DNA from: Nilaparvata lugens
Lineage: Eukaryota > Arthropoda > Insecta > Hemiptera > Delphacidae
Reading direction: 5' to 3'
Length of the DNA stretch: 64,000 bases
Assembly (NCBI RefSeq): GCF_014356525.2
Contig: NC_052505.1
Span: forward strand, 9,488,171-9,552,170
Under the pieces are notes generated by a model. That model did not search any database, was not told the DNA's origin, and worked only from the letters and a program-made list of their open reading frames with translations. Each line of letters opens with the position of its first letter. Position 1 is the stretch's first letter. The position numbers and the translations under genes are program-made. Positions 22,311-33,131 of the stretch are shown piece by piece.

Positions 22311-22547
22311 CACTGTTTCCAATCCGAGAATGAAGCCACGGAGAAAGAATTGCAACTCATCATTTTTGTTGAAGCCTTTGTTTGCGGGAGTCTCATTGAG
22401 AAAATGGGATTCCCTTGTTATATTGGCTATGAGACCCATTCTTGAAGGGGTGGCGAATGTCATTCCATTCGCACTGCAGAGTGGAATCACGTCGATGAAT
22501 TGCCATGAAAGGGTGGCAAGCTGATACTCTCCACTTAACGCGTTCAC
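22248..22547 (-). CDS. Open frame of 99 codons, possible exon, unrecognised
   Basis: Composition is closer to coding DNA than the flanks, and the frame includes the block NGMTFATPSRMGLIANIT and later KNDELQFFLRGF. I considered a distant likeness to the GGTW...G+.A.LTN region of TANGO2/NRDE-domain proteins. It is too weak to name: the diagnostic N-terminal NRDE motif is not in the window and spacing differs. The last 17 residues lie in a local tandem repeat, so the true exon, if any, would end before about 22,300. It may be chance. Confidence 0.2.
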   Translation of the reverse strand: MNALSGEYQLATLSWQFIDVIPLCSANGMTFATPSRMGLIANITRESHFLNETPANKGFNKNDELQFFLRGFILGLETVLSWSLLGTWNIIHESMEKSF

Positions 22548-24470
22548 GGACAGCCATTCAGTGATTCTATCAATCTATTGAAAGTATATTTCTACTGTGA
22601 AATGTATGTCGCTATCTATAGAATATATGATCCTCATACATTATTTCTCGGAAGTTCGAGATCTCAATAGTATTATATGATTATACGTTTTGAGTTTTAT
22701 TCATATCACAGAGAACAATAGAGACAAAAAAGATAACAGTAGTGCAAGCTACAATAAATTATTGTCCTTTGGGTGTACTTAAAACTGTAGACATGACCTA
22801 AATACTTTCAAATTTATGTAATTTGAATGAGACGTCCTAATGGAGCCTCTTTAAACATCAATTTTCAATCAAATTGTCATAAATTAGATGAGAATATAAG
22901 TTTAGTAATCTCCAATTACTGAAAAGATAGTACTAACAGAATAGGGTACAATGAACTGAATTTCTATAATACAACATTAATTTTCTGTTCAGTATGATAC
23001 TCGTAGATCATGGGTAACGGATTCACTTAACAAGCAACCCATATTACCATTGATTCAAAACTATTGTGTAGCAAATGCAAAAGACATCCTGGAACAACGA
23101 ATTATCTGAGAGGCCTAGAATACACGGTAAATAAAGAATAGGAAAAGTTTACAAACAATTTCGAGCAATTTCCGGAGAGTTTTCATTTCAAGTTTTCTTC
23201 GCCTTTGGACAAAGAACGCTAGCTATCACATCCTGCCAATTACAGACAGAACGGAACGAACTGAGCAAACTTAGTCTACAAATTCGCCTAAAACTTTCGT
23301 TTTCGTCTATTAAATGAGTTGGAAGGATGCGGGAAGTGAATTGACTTGTAGCTACAATCGAGAAAGTTTGATGAGAACAATTAATGTTTTTGTTACTGAT
23401 AAATAGAATTTGATGAAAATTGATTATTAGAATCTACATGAATATCATTTTCAGATCTCTTAATATGATTCTTCCTCTTTTTTCGTTGATTCTACTATGA
23501 TCTGTATTGAAGAAAAATTCCAGAATTTTGGTAGAAAATGTTAGAAGATTATGAATCAATTTTACTGAATAGTGTTATAAGCCGTAGTTGATTGCAATAA
23601 TATTATCATCACCTCGTGGTATTCAAGTGATTCATAATGAAGATAGAGAATCCCAACATAGAACATAATATGTCGCATTGTATATAAAACTTCACTACTT
23701 ATTTATTTATTGGATAAAGCAAACAATACAGTCTAGTCGGAAAAGAAAAATCAGGCTATTGCCCAAATCTTCTTCAATTTCTTAATATTGTCTCAAATTG
23801 TCCAAATATCATGTAGGTTATGTCCATTTCAATTTTTTACAACAAATTATCAATCTGAAAATACAAATCAGAATAAAACAAACAAATACTTCCTATGATT
23901 GTAGATTTGAATTCCACATTCTACATAGTCCGACGTCGACATTTAGCGCTATCAAATCCTCTCATTATCGAAATCCAACTTCGATATGCTATGGTAAATA
24001 TTTATCTATACTTTACGATATTATCTATAGTCGGTATTCTGTCCTCCATTTTCAGAATTTCCCTCCAATTTTCAACATTCATCTTCTTAAAGCTTTTTGT
24101 AATAGGTTCATAAAATGGAACTCGTTTAGAGAAGCTGTTCTTAGGAACTGCAGACAAGCCAGTTGACGAGCCACACTAATATGATAATTGGAGCTATTTA
24201 AAGAGGTTAATGCTTTCAAAAATATGGAGCTGACTAATCAATCCTTCAGGGTTGCCAATTATTAGCCCGAGAAAAACTCAGTGAGTCTGCAGTAAGTCTC
24301 ATAACTTCTTGAAGTAACCTACATCGTGAAAACCCGACCAGTGGAAGGTACATGTTTCTAAATTCAGCTGGTTCGACAATAATGCACTTCATTAGCATAG
24401 TCGAAGGATATTGGGACTATACACTACAGTGTGCAGTTCACTAAAAGCTTGCCGCAAAAATAAAAGATGA
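22548..24470. other. 1.9 kb of AT-rich DNA without a recognisable gene
   Basis: Open frames at 23,798-24,166 and 23,895-24,113 are AT-rich, overlapping and motif-free. No repeats with defined ends were seen. Confidence 0.5.
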
Positions 24471-24892
24471 GCCGTGGTTGGGGGGGGGGTGCTAAGGGGT
24501 GCTGGGGAAAGCGTAAGTATAATTTAATGGACCAGCGCCTCCCCTCGATTACGAGATCGTGTTGGCCGCTCAAGAGTCTGCACACACGCGGTAATTAATT
24601 CCAGAGAGCCGACGGCTAAACGGTCTCTCCTTACCTCTTTTTAAATGGCTCTCTCCTTACCTCTCTTTACTTCTCTTTAAACGGCTGGCAACCAGACGGC
24701 GACCAGGTACTCTTCCCCATACAACACACACTGCGCAGTGCATCTTTTCACCACTGATCAGGTAAAACTGTTCAGAGGATCAGGGATTCATTTCGATTGT
24801 CTAGAGGAAAAGAAGTTAGTTAACACTGAGAATTCTTGGCAGGAAAATCATGACAGCACATCAGGTGAAGTCAACTTTATCACATTTTCATC
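24471..24892. other. GC-richer, C/T-patterned stretch before the microsatellite
   Basis: Has a G run (about 10 G at 24,480), GCGCCTCCCCTCG, and a repeated CTCTCCTTACCTCTTTT motif at about 24,625-24,690. It looks like it could be an untranslated region or promoter, but no defined element can be named. Confidence 0.3.
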
Positions 24893-25201
<309 letters not shown>

Positions 25202-25546
25202 CTCGTCCTCTTCTTATTATCCATCATCTTCTCCTTCCTCAATCCCTTCCCTCTATTCTCTCATCTTTATTTCCATTCAAATCAAAGAGCAGGATTTGAA
25301 ACTAGTGGACATCAAGTACCAGCAACTGTTGAAATGACACTTCGATAATATAAGAATAAGAAGAGGGCAAGAAGGGACAAAGGAGACTCAGTGAGATTGC
25401 CAGTTGAATTGTGGACCATTTCAAGGCACTTGAACATGAAGTAAAATAATGTCTTGTAGCCTGAATGCTGGAGGTCATTCTTGTGAAATCAGCTCTAACA
25501 AAAGTCATGCAAGTGACACTTACAACAATTGGCTGTCGGTGAACGT
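25202..25546. other. Sequence 3' of the triplet repeat, nothing supported
   Basis: A pyrimidine-rich continuation to about 25,270, then mixed sequence. A stop at 25,335 ends the frame that runs in from the microsatellite. Confidence 0.4.
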
Positions 25547-25740
25547 GTAAAAAGAACAAGGGAGGAGAACAAGGAGGAGATGAAGTGAGGAGCACAGGTA
25601 GAACAAGGGAGAGCAAAGACACGTAGCCAAATATAACACAAAAAGAGCAAGGGAGAGAGAAGAGATACAGCCAAATAGGGGAAGTCAGAAAACACAAGAA
25701 GAACAAGGGAGAGAGGACAGATGTAGCCAAATAGAAGTGA
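25547..25740 (+). repeat. Degenerate ~60-bp purine-rich minisatellite
   Basis: Units share ACAAGGGAGAG...AGACACGTAGCCAAATA-like text (ACAAGGGAG at about 25,555, 25,600, 25,650 and 25,705; TAGCCAAATA at 25,624, 25,670 and 25,722). The minus-strand frames across it (25,302-25,730; 25,495-25,866) are Leu/Phe/Ser-rich products of the repeat. Confidence 0.75.
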
Positions 25741-25879
25741 GAGGATACAAGTGCTAGTGGTTAGTTTGAACAAAGAGACAAGATGGAAAGGCAAGATTTG
25801 AGCAATGCATTTCAGGACTTGCAGTGGGCTGTTAATATGGTTGAAACATAGCAGATCGTAGAACAAAGCAGATCGTGGA

Positions 25880-26181
25880 TCAGGTTTGCATATCGCGGTT
25901 CAGCCACGCTTGCACCATCGCGTCGTTTTTCATGGCGCCGGCTCTTAAATCCCAACATGGCGACCGATTGCCGCCGAATAGTACTGAATTGTGAATCACA
26001 ATCCAAGCTTCATGCGGCAATTCATGCTTCATGCGGTTCAAGACGCAAACACCTGTCTCGGCGCAAATCTTTCACACGACGCGCCTCATCTGCTTCTGCT
26101 AAAGATCAGCACCCACACCCACACTCACGAACACCAACTAGCCGAGAACTGAGATGCTATCTTTTTACCAATGGTGACTGA
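25880..26181 (+). other. GC- and CpG-richer island with open frame (possible exon or promoter)
   Basis: CpG-bearing text (ATCGCGTCGTTTTTCATGGC, CCGATTGCCGCCGAATAG, GACGCGCCTC) contrasts with the AT-rich flanks. ATG at 25,957 sits in an AACATGG context and opens 74 codons to 26,181, Arg/Ser/His-rich with no domain. A repeated CTTCATGCGG occurs at about 26,010 and 26,026. It could be a first exon with a promoter or a relic of a GC-rich element. Confidence 0.25.
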
Positions 26182-26852
26182 GTTTACTAACAAATGCAAT
26201 ATTCTTGGCTATCTTTAATAGTGAGGCCCATATGAACCATCTCGGTATTAACTGAGATAGCTCTAATCAGCTTTTAGTTTAAACCCGGAGTGGAAAACAT
26301 TACAATAAGGGCAACCATACCTTCATTCAGAGTCGCTTTCTTCAAAGTTGTTTTATCCAGTTTTATCATTGTATGTCGCATTTGTCACAATGTGTTTCAA
26401 ATAAGTCTTGTGTTTTAAGTAAGGCTGGTGGTTTGAACTAGAATTTCAGTTTAACTTTTTTGGAGAAAGCGACCCATAATCGTAGACTAGCGTTAAATGT
26501 GGACAAGATTTGACACTTGATAATTAGCCAAAACCATCGAAGAAGATTGAAGGGTTCTCGTGATTCTAGAAAAAAAACATCAAGTAGTTCTGAGCAAATA
26601 GATGGAATTGTGCAGCTCGAAATCTTTCATCACCACAGTGATAGATTTGTCGACTTGAGTGACAATGCAACAATATTCCCCAATCACCTCATAGTGAAGC
26701 GGATACTGATAATCTTTCCATTGTTCTACATATGTATAATGTTATGCTCTTCATCTAATATACGATATAATGCATTATAAATATTTGATATTATGAATAA
26801 TGTATCATCAAATATATATCTCTTTTCTGTTGTATAGGGCTACTTTTCATAG
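26182..26852. other. AT-rich stretch, nothing supported
   Basis: An 87-codon frame at 26,517-26,780 is AT-rich and motif-free. Confidence 0.5.
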
Positions 26853-27070
26853 AAATGGAAAGAAGAATAAAAATCTCAGTACCCTTTTTGAATTATTTAA
26901 TCAATTTTGATTTTTTTGAATTATTTAATCACATTAAACTGATTAAATAATTCAAAAAGGGTACTAAGATTTTTATTTTTCTTTCCATCATCATTTTCTT
27001 TTAATCACATCAAATTGATCAAATAATTCAAAAAAGGTACTGAGATTTTCATTTTTCTTTCCATCATCAA
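26853..27070. repeat. Inverted repeat plus third diverged copy
   Basis: GGAAAGAAGAATAAAAATCT...TTTTTGAATTATTTAATC at 26,858-26,913 is mirrored by GATTAAATAATTCAAAAAGG...TTTTTCTTTCC at 26,940-26,987. A further direct copy of that right arm follows at about 27,015-27,065. A hairpin element with a duplicated arm; family unknown. Confidence 0.8.
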
Positions 27071-28960
27071 ATATATTATGAATTCATTCCAAGGTTGAGT
27101 GGATAATGAAATTTTCAAAGTTTTCTATTTGATATAAAAGAACGTTATTGGTTGCTGTCATGTTATAGCCACAACTTGCTAAATATAAAAATTAATCAAG
27201 TTTGTCATCAAGATTATTCTTAGTACTTGGGGAAGGAATGGAGTATATTATAGAAAATTCAACCACACAGTGATACTATTTCTATTGACCAGGTTCCTTT
27301 CTCATATGAAACTCGCACACATATTTGCACAGTGCTCTGGTACTGATTCCTGTGATTGTCACGTTCAATAGATTATTGAGCTAAGTTAATCAATATGATA
27401 ACTTAAAACTTCATAGGGCTGTACAGATTCGTTACTTAAACAAGAGTGTGCTGCATAATAATAACAATCATCATCTTGTGAAGTACTTGTTAATTTCCAA
27501 AAGAAAAAAGGTAGCATTAGATACCAATATAATTCGTCTATGGTTGCAGCGTTCAACTGAGAATTGATTATACAAAGAGTTCTTTTGATATGGAACATGA
27601 GCATCTTAGTTGATGAGCAATCTAGCATAAAACCGGCCGGCATTTGCTCAGGAAATGAGTTCGGGATGAATCAGACAGACAGCCTTCACGGTCACTCGAC
27701 GGTCTCAGCTGGCTAGACGAGACTGCGATCATGTTCAAGGCCCAATGTTTCCTGACTTTTTTGAAGAATCCAGTGAACAGAGCAACGATCATTGCATAAC
27801 AAGTCTGAATCAAATTGTCTGGCAATGATCGAATAATGAGTGATGAATCAGTCATTTCATATTTCCTCGTTCCACGTCGTTAGAAGCGAAAGCTAAATAA
27901 ATAATAGTCCGAAGTCTGATGACTCCACGGAACAATTCGACAAAAAGAAACTGACAATACTGATCTTCTATTGTCGTTATTATTCTTCCTTCCCGCACAG
28001 CATGACTTGTTATCTTCACAGTAACTAGCCAACCCCAATTATCATTTAAATGTCAGTCAGCATCGACAAAATAAAGAGAAATTAAATAGAGAATAGAACA
28101 TTTTTTAAGCATTTTTCTCAAATTGAAAACATAACATTCTAGACTGAATAGTAAAGTGTTTTCAAGGAAAAAAATTAAAAGTTTGAGAGAAGTAGGATGG
28201 AGATAGATCATATACCAAGCATTCCCCTGAAATTTGAAATATTATTGTCTCCTTGAAATGATTAGATTAGATTCGATTATAGTTCTTTATGCATGTATAG
28301 TTCTTTATACCGGTGTATTAAGTACGGTAATCAGTGATCACTTAAATGGAATGACGTGAGTTGAATCACTAAAGTTGGATTGTGAGATGATTTTAAAATG
28401 GAAATTGACTCAAATTTTGTATTTAGATAGAGATAGAATAGAAAATTATTGTCTCTAGAGATAGAAAATAGTGTTAGACAATAGTGGTTTGTCCCTAGAG
28501 GTAGAGATAGAGAAGTGGCAAATATTCACAGAAACATTCTTCCTTGACTTGAATCACATTCCCAGATTGAGAAACTCCTGAAAAACTTCAATATTTAAGA
28601 GCTAACTTATTCGTGTATTGAGATTTGTCATTTTTAGGTATTTTTAATATTTCTGTATGGAAATTGGTATGAATATGAATTCCAGAATAAAGCGTATACC
28701 ATATTTATAGCTGGAGCTGCTGACTGGCTAGAATGAACGTTTGAACTGTTTAACATCACTAAGTTCACAATCTGGTTCAGAGAAGACACGGGGCATGTCT
28801 GATGGATCACCATAACACTATTCTTGAATCGCTTAATCAGAGCATTCCACAATAACTTTCGGAGAATGTGAACAGATCACGATGTGCTGTTTATTATCAC
28901 CACTCCCTCAGCGAATAATAGTTTTAAGACGGATTGGATGAATGATTAATATACAGTCAT
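27071..28960. other. 1.9 kb of AT-rich DNA without a recognisable gene
   Basis: 27,620-27,860 is somewhat GC-richer with a minus-strand frame (27,622-27,855) that shows no motif. A weak GAGATAGAGATAG-type simple repeat occurs at 28,425-28,515. Confidence 0.5.
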
Positions 28961-29290
28961 CAAACGTATGAGGAGAAGGAAATGGAGAAGGAGAAAAATG
29001 GTGGAAAGAAGAGAAGAATGTGAAAAAGATGAAGAAGAAGAAGAAGAAGAAGAAGAAGAAGAAGAAGAAGAATTGGAAGAAGGAAAGAGGGAGGAAAAAC
29101 AGCAGATAACGGAAGGGATAGCAAAAGAAAAGATTATGAATATTGTTTCTGGAGAGGAGGAAGAAGAGGAGTTGTAATAGAAGGAGTAGGAGAATATGAA
29201 GTAAAGAAGGAGGAGATGAAGAAGGAGAAGCAGAAGATGAAGGAAGCAGAAGGAGAAGGCATAAGAAAACTGGAATAAATATTGAGATTT
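28961..29290 (+). repeat. Purine-rich tract with (GAA)n core
   Basis: A pure GAA run at about 29,029-29,071 sits in a 300-bp purine-rich strand. The Glu/Lys/Arg frame (28,968-29,177) is a by-product. Confidence 0.9.
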
Positions 29291-29399
29291 ACACTGTGAT
29301 TAGAAAAATAATATGGGAAGGGTAAAAAGAAGGAGCAGGTAGTGAGTTGAAAAGGATAATCACTTATGAAGAGATAAACATAACCTATTTTTGGAAAAT

Positions 29400-29505
29400 T
29401 TCTATCCAAATTTGGGAAAGGAACAATTTTTGGCTTTGAGCCTGTTGTTCCTTTCCCAATCATTCATATTGATAATGATATTGCATCCATCAATAAATAA
29501 ATAAT
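29400..29505 (+). repeat. LINE/SINE-type 3' tail with perfect hairpin, copy 2
   Basis: GGGAAAGGAACAA and TTGTTCCTTTCCC form a perfect 13-bp stem around TTTTTGGCTTTGAGCC, followed by a tail with AATAAATAAATAA. The loop-side text GAGCCTGTTGT matches the copies at 1745 and 61,568. Here both stem arms carry changes that keep pairing. Confidence 0.65.
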
Positions 29506-29639
29506 GGTATAGGGAAAAAATTGATCAGGAAGAAAGGACAGAGAAGACATGAAGATTAAAAAAACGAGGAGAATTAAAAACTGGGGAACCAGGCACATAA
29601 AAAGAGGATTATGTACAATAATAATAAAAAGAAAAATGG

Positions 29640-29690
29640 GAGGAGAAGAAGAAGAAGAAGAAGAAGAAGAAGAAGAAGAAAATGTGTTTG
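29640..29690 (+). repeat. (GAA)n microsatellite
   Basis: About twelve GAA triplets inside purine-rich surroundings. Confidence 0.95.
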
Positions 29691-29984
29691 GTGATGATGA
29701 TGACGATGACTACGAATAAGAAAGATCTCGAATGATGCTGGCTAGATAGGCTGCATACGTTAGCATCTTCACGCGGTGTTCTCCAAACTATATTCACTCT
29801 TCGCGGTGGTAGCGATGGATCGAGAAGGAGAGGTGGAGATTATGAGATGAAAAAAGATGAGAATAGAGGGCTGTTACTGCTGCTGCTTCAAACACGACAA
29901 AGAGGAGAGATAAGCTGCTGGAAGAAAGAAGTAAGTAGTAAAAAATATGATGTAGGATAAAACAGAAAGGATAAAAACCGGATT

Positions 29985-30453
29985 GTGATTGGTCAATCAG
30001 GGGGGGTGCGCGGAGGGGGAGAGTGTTTGTTGGTGGGCAGCGATGCTGAGAGTGAAGACGATTATCTTCATCGTCATCATCATCATCATCATCACTATCA
30101 TCATCATCATCATCATCAGAAAGCCGGAGGCAGTGTGACTAGCTGGTGGAGGAGCTTCATCAGTCGAGCATTTCCGCTCCATCATCTACGTACTTTTCAA
30201 ATCCACCATCTACAGTACTACATAATCCTACTCTGTCCTTGTCTAGCTTGGACGTTGCGACTGTTTCGCTCTCGCTTGCTCCTACAGCACGAGTACATCG
30301 AACTCTTTGACGGTCAAGGTTCGATCTGCTATCACCAGGCACCGCTCCAAGCCAGGCATCAACATCCACACTCGTATGAAACCTTCTTCCACACATCTGA
30401 TAGCGAAGCTGAAGAATAAAATCAAAGACTGCCGATATACACCACTATTCTGA
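29985..30453 (+). other. GC-richer region open in several frames, possible exon(s), unrecognised
   Basis: Frame 1 is open from 29,985 to 30,419 (144 codons), begins acidic (SDAESEDD), crosses a (CAT)n His run at 30,071-30,119, and ends SDSEAEE. An alternative frame is open from a TAG at about 30,247 to TGA at about 30,451. It directly follows a pyrimidine-rich stretch ending CTAG (30,231-30,249) that resembles a 3' splice site, and reads as a basic tail (TRHRSKPGINIHTRMKPSS). The minus strand is also open at 30,160-30,396. The base composition is unlike the flanks. I cannot decide which frame, if any, is real, and recognise no family. Confidence 0.3.
30071..30119 (+). repeat. (CAT)n microsatellite
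   Basis: Sixteen or so CAT triplets with one CACTAT interruption. Confidence 0.95.
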
Positions 30454-30710
30454 CACTGATGCTAGACCTACTTTGTCGATCGCTTCGTTAACATACCTCG
30501 TCACTTCGTACAAATGCATAAATAATCTCACATTCATATCGTGCACTACTTACAGGTTGTTAATGGATAGTTTCAATGATGAATTGATAAATAGTTGGGC
30601 TAGAGAAAACTTATATTGGTTCATTGTTATATACGTATTCTATACATATTCTTTCACTAAGAGTATCTTAATTTATAATATTATTATTTAACGAAAATCC
30701 TGAATAAATG

Positions 30711-30946
30711 TTGTAAATCACCCCGAAGTCTTCTGCTACTGCAGACATTGACAACAGGGTTAACAGCTAGATGGAAATTCGATGAGAACTACTATCCAAA
30801 AATTAGTCGCCAGCCCGGGAATCGAACCCGGTACCTCCCAATTGCTAGTCAGGAATGCTTACCCTTACACCAAACTGACAATCTCTGGATAGCAGCACTC
30901 ATTTCAAACGAAGCCGTGAGATGTTATATGAAACAGAGATGATATA
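30711..30946 (-). mobile_element. tRNA-derived SINE with 10-bp target duplications
   Basis: On the minus strand the head contains a pol III A-box-like TGGTGTAAGGGTAAGC (about 30,857-30,872) and a B box GGTTCGATTCC (30,818-30,828) inside a paired T arm (CCGGG/CCCGG). Acceptor-stem pairing is lost, so it is not a working tRNA gene. The body ends in an AT-rich tail. TGAATAAATG occurs immediately on both sides (30,701-30,710 and 30,947-30,956), a perfect target-site duplication as expected from LINE-assisted insertion. I recall this SINE from planthopper sequence. Its open frame (30,748-30,942) is meaningless. Confidence 0.85.
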
Positions 30947-31164
30947 TGAATAAATGCATTCTCTATTTAATTCCATCAGTATCTCAATTGTTTTATTCTA
31001 TGGTTTGGCTCATCATGTTCATGTGTTGTAGCATGGCAGACACAGCACTCATCACTGTAGAAAACATAAAACTGCACAAGCATACGTACGGTATGTAAAA
31101 ACATAAATACTGTAACATGAATACTACGCGATCAATATAATTTTAGTAATTCCATTGTATAATT

Positions 31165-31247
31165 ATTATTTAACGAAAATCCTGAATGAATGCTGTAATT
31201 CAATGCTGTAAAGCATTTGAATAAATGCATTCTCCATTTAATTCCAT
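31165..31247 (+). repeat. Paralogue of the SINE insertion site, lacking the SINE body
   Basis: ATTATTTAACGAAAATCCTG and TGAATAAATGCATTCTCCAT, which flank the SINE at 30,680-30,970, are here only about 30 bp apart. The short sequence between them contains a second AATGCTGTAA. This looks like a duplicated insertion site that never received the SINE or lost nearly all of it. Confidence 0.7.
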
Positions 31248-32740
31248 TTGAAATTCCATTGTGTTTAAATATAGAATGAGACCAAGAAGATAGACTCGCT
31301 TTTGTTCAAGAGAATTTGTCTTCTTCGTGGTTTGGTTACATTTCATACTGCATTTGTTTTAACAAATACTATCTTTACTTCAATTTACTCAGTGGGTTAA
31401 ATGAAAGAGGGGCTCTTATTGCCTCAACTTCGCCTACAACGCTTGTAATGCCTCAGTGTAGAAATGAAGGCATTTTTATATATACTGTATCTATCTTTAC
31501 AGTTTCTTATCCTATTTACTTTTGAACATTAAGTATGTATAGGACTAGAGAATATTCTTTTAATGAGAAAATGGTTTTTGAAGTGAGTCAACAGCCCGCC
31601 GTCATTCAAATTATAATTGGTGGAGCTCGCTCAACAGAGTAATTTTCATGTCATCGTGATGAGGGAGACATTGAAATAAACATAGGATACAAAGGAGGAC
31701 GCATGCAACCAACTAAATTGTTTCCAGGTACAGGTAAAATTATTATGTGAAGAGAATGATTGAAGATGATGTATGAATAATGGATGTTATAAAATAGAAT
31801 ATATAAAAGAATGTAGTTATTATTATTGTCACAGGACATAAACCTCATTGCAATTGCATGTGTATTGAAGAACACACATAATGTCTAAGAGATCAAGGGG
31901 GATTGAGTACTTACAGTGCCACCGAAGTTAATTTGGATAACTCTGCTTTATCATGTCTATGCAAAGAAATCAACATGAGAGTACTATTTCACAAATAATC
32001 AAATAAGTGATGTGCTACCTATAATCAACAATATTACCTACTATTGACCAATTGGTCATCGAGCTTCAGGTTAAAAGATAATATTGTCATTTATTTTTCT
32101 CTATTCAGCTCAATTGTTTGATTGGTTGGCAGCCCTCCATCCAAATCTGTTCATTGCTACTCTTTTAAATTATCATAGCTCATAGCATCCAAATCCTTCT
32201 TTGTTTGTTTCAGATACTGTAGCCTGGGCATCTCACGACCCCTTTGTCCATCAACTGTACCTTTCAAAATACTTGAATGCGTTGTGTCTTATTATGTCCA
32301 ATCCAAGAATGTCGTCTGTCCCTGAGAAATTAAAGAAGAGATCTCTTTTCCACCGTCCTTTGGAATACCTTTTCATTTGCGACTCTGAGAGTTAATTTGA
32401 TTTTTAAATATTAATTGGAACGTCGCGAATATCAGTGAATACCAAACGGGAAGCCATCTCGAAAAGGTAGGTGTTTTCCTTTGTTGAGATCCTTTCAATT
32501 TCATTACCACAAAAATTGTCATTCGATTTTATTTTTTTCCTACAGTTACCTTGAAAAGTGGCCATTGCTGCACTGATTACAGAACGCCAAGAATCACTTT
32601 TCCGCTCTAGTGCGGGAAAATTTTTTTCTGCACTCCAGATTTGCAACATGGCAACGCAAAATACTTAGTAGGTTATATGGAGCAACAGTGCAGCAAAATC
32701 AAAATGAAGTTGGTAACAGTGACTGGGCTGCTATAGTGAG
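31248..32740. other. 1.5 kb of AT-rich DNA without a recognisable gene
   Basis: Frames of 60-80 codons only (31,316-31,525; 32,201-32,395; minus 32,404-32,649), none with a motif or paralogue. Confidence 0.5.
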
Positions 32741-33131
32741 CAGAGGTGCAACGAAGCACAACGAGGACGTTATTAATTATATATTATAATGGAGGACAGC
32801 GACAGCACAGTGCCACCACAGCACACACCACACAGCCGCCTCCCCGCCATTCAAACACACATACATTATTCTATATGACAATAAATTAAGGTTTTTATCA
32901 ATAATAAAATTACACAGAAAAACATTTGATGGATTTCAGACAATTTTACCCATAATTACCCACTTTTCATATTCAATGTAACTGTAGGGAAAATTTAATG
33001 TGAAATACGTGCGCAAAGTTCCTCTGCTGCAATCAACAAACCATTCCGCCCTCGCCTACGGCTCGGGCGTAAACGTTTCTTTCGGTGCAGCAAACTGTTA
33101 CTTTGCGCACTAGTTGCACAAATAACTAGAG
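32741..33131 (+). repeat. Second copy of the 8-kb foldback element core
   Basis: From the ATG at 32,789 to TTTGCGCACTAGTTGC near 33,115 this follows 8071-8380, including the hairpin pair GTGCGCAAAG / CTTTGCGCAC. It lacks the long outer inverted arms of the 8-kb copy and has about 20 extra bases, CCCTCGCCTACGGCTCGGGC, at about 33,052. Confidence 0.8.
32789..32878 (+). CDS. Short ORF in the repeat (29 aa), paralogue of 8071-8151
   Basis: Begins MEDSD, is Pro/His-rich in the middle and ends IHYSI before TGA, with AATAAATTAAGG after the stop. Start, stop and the HYSI ending coincide with the ORF at 8071, although length and middle differ. No family recognised. Confidence 0.25.
   Translation: MEDSDSTVPPQHTPHSRLPAIQTHIHYSI

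Noticed and set aside
30790..30880. tRNA gene with A and B boxes
   Set aside because: The T arm is good but the acceptor stem does not pair, and a tail plus target duplications follow, so it is a SINE head.
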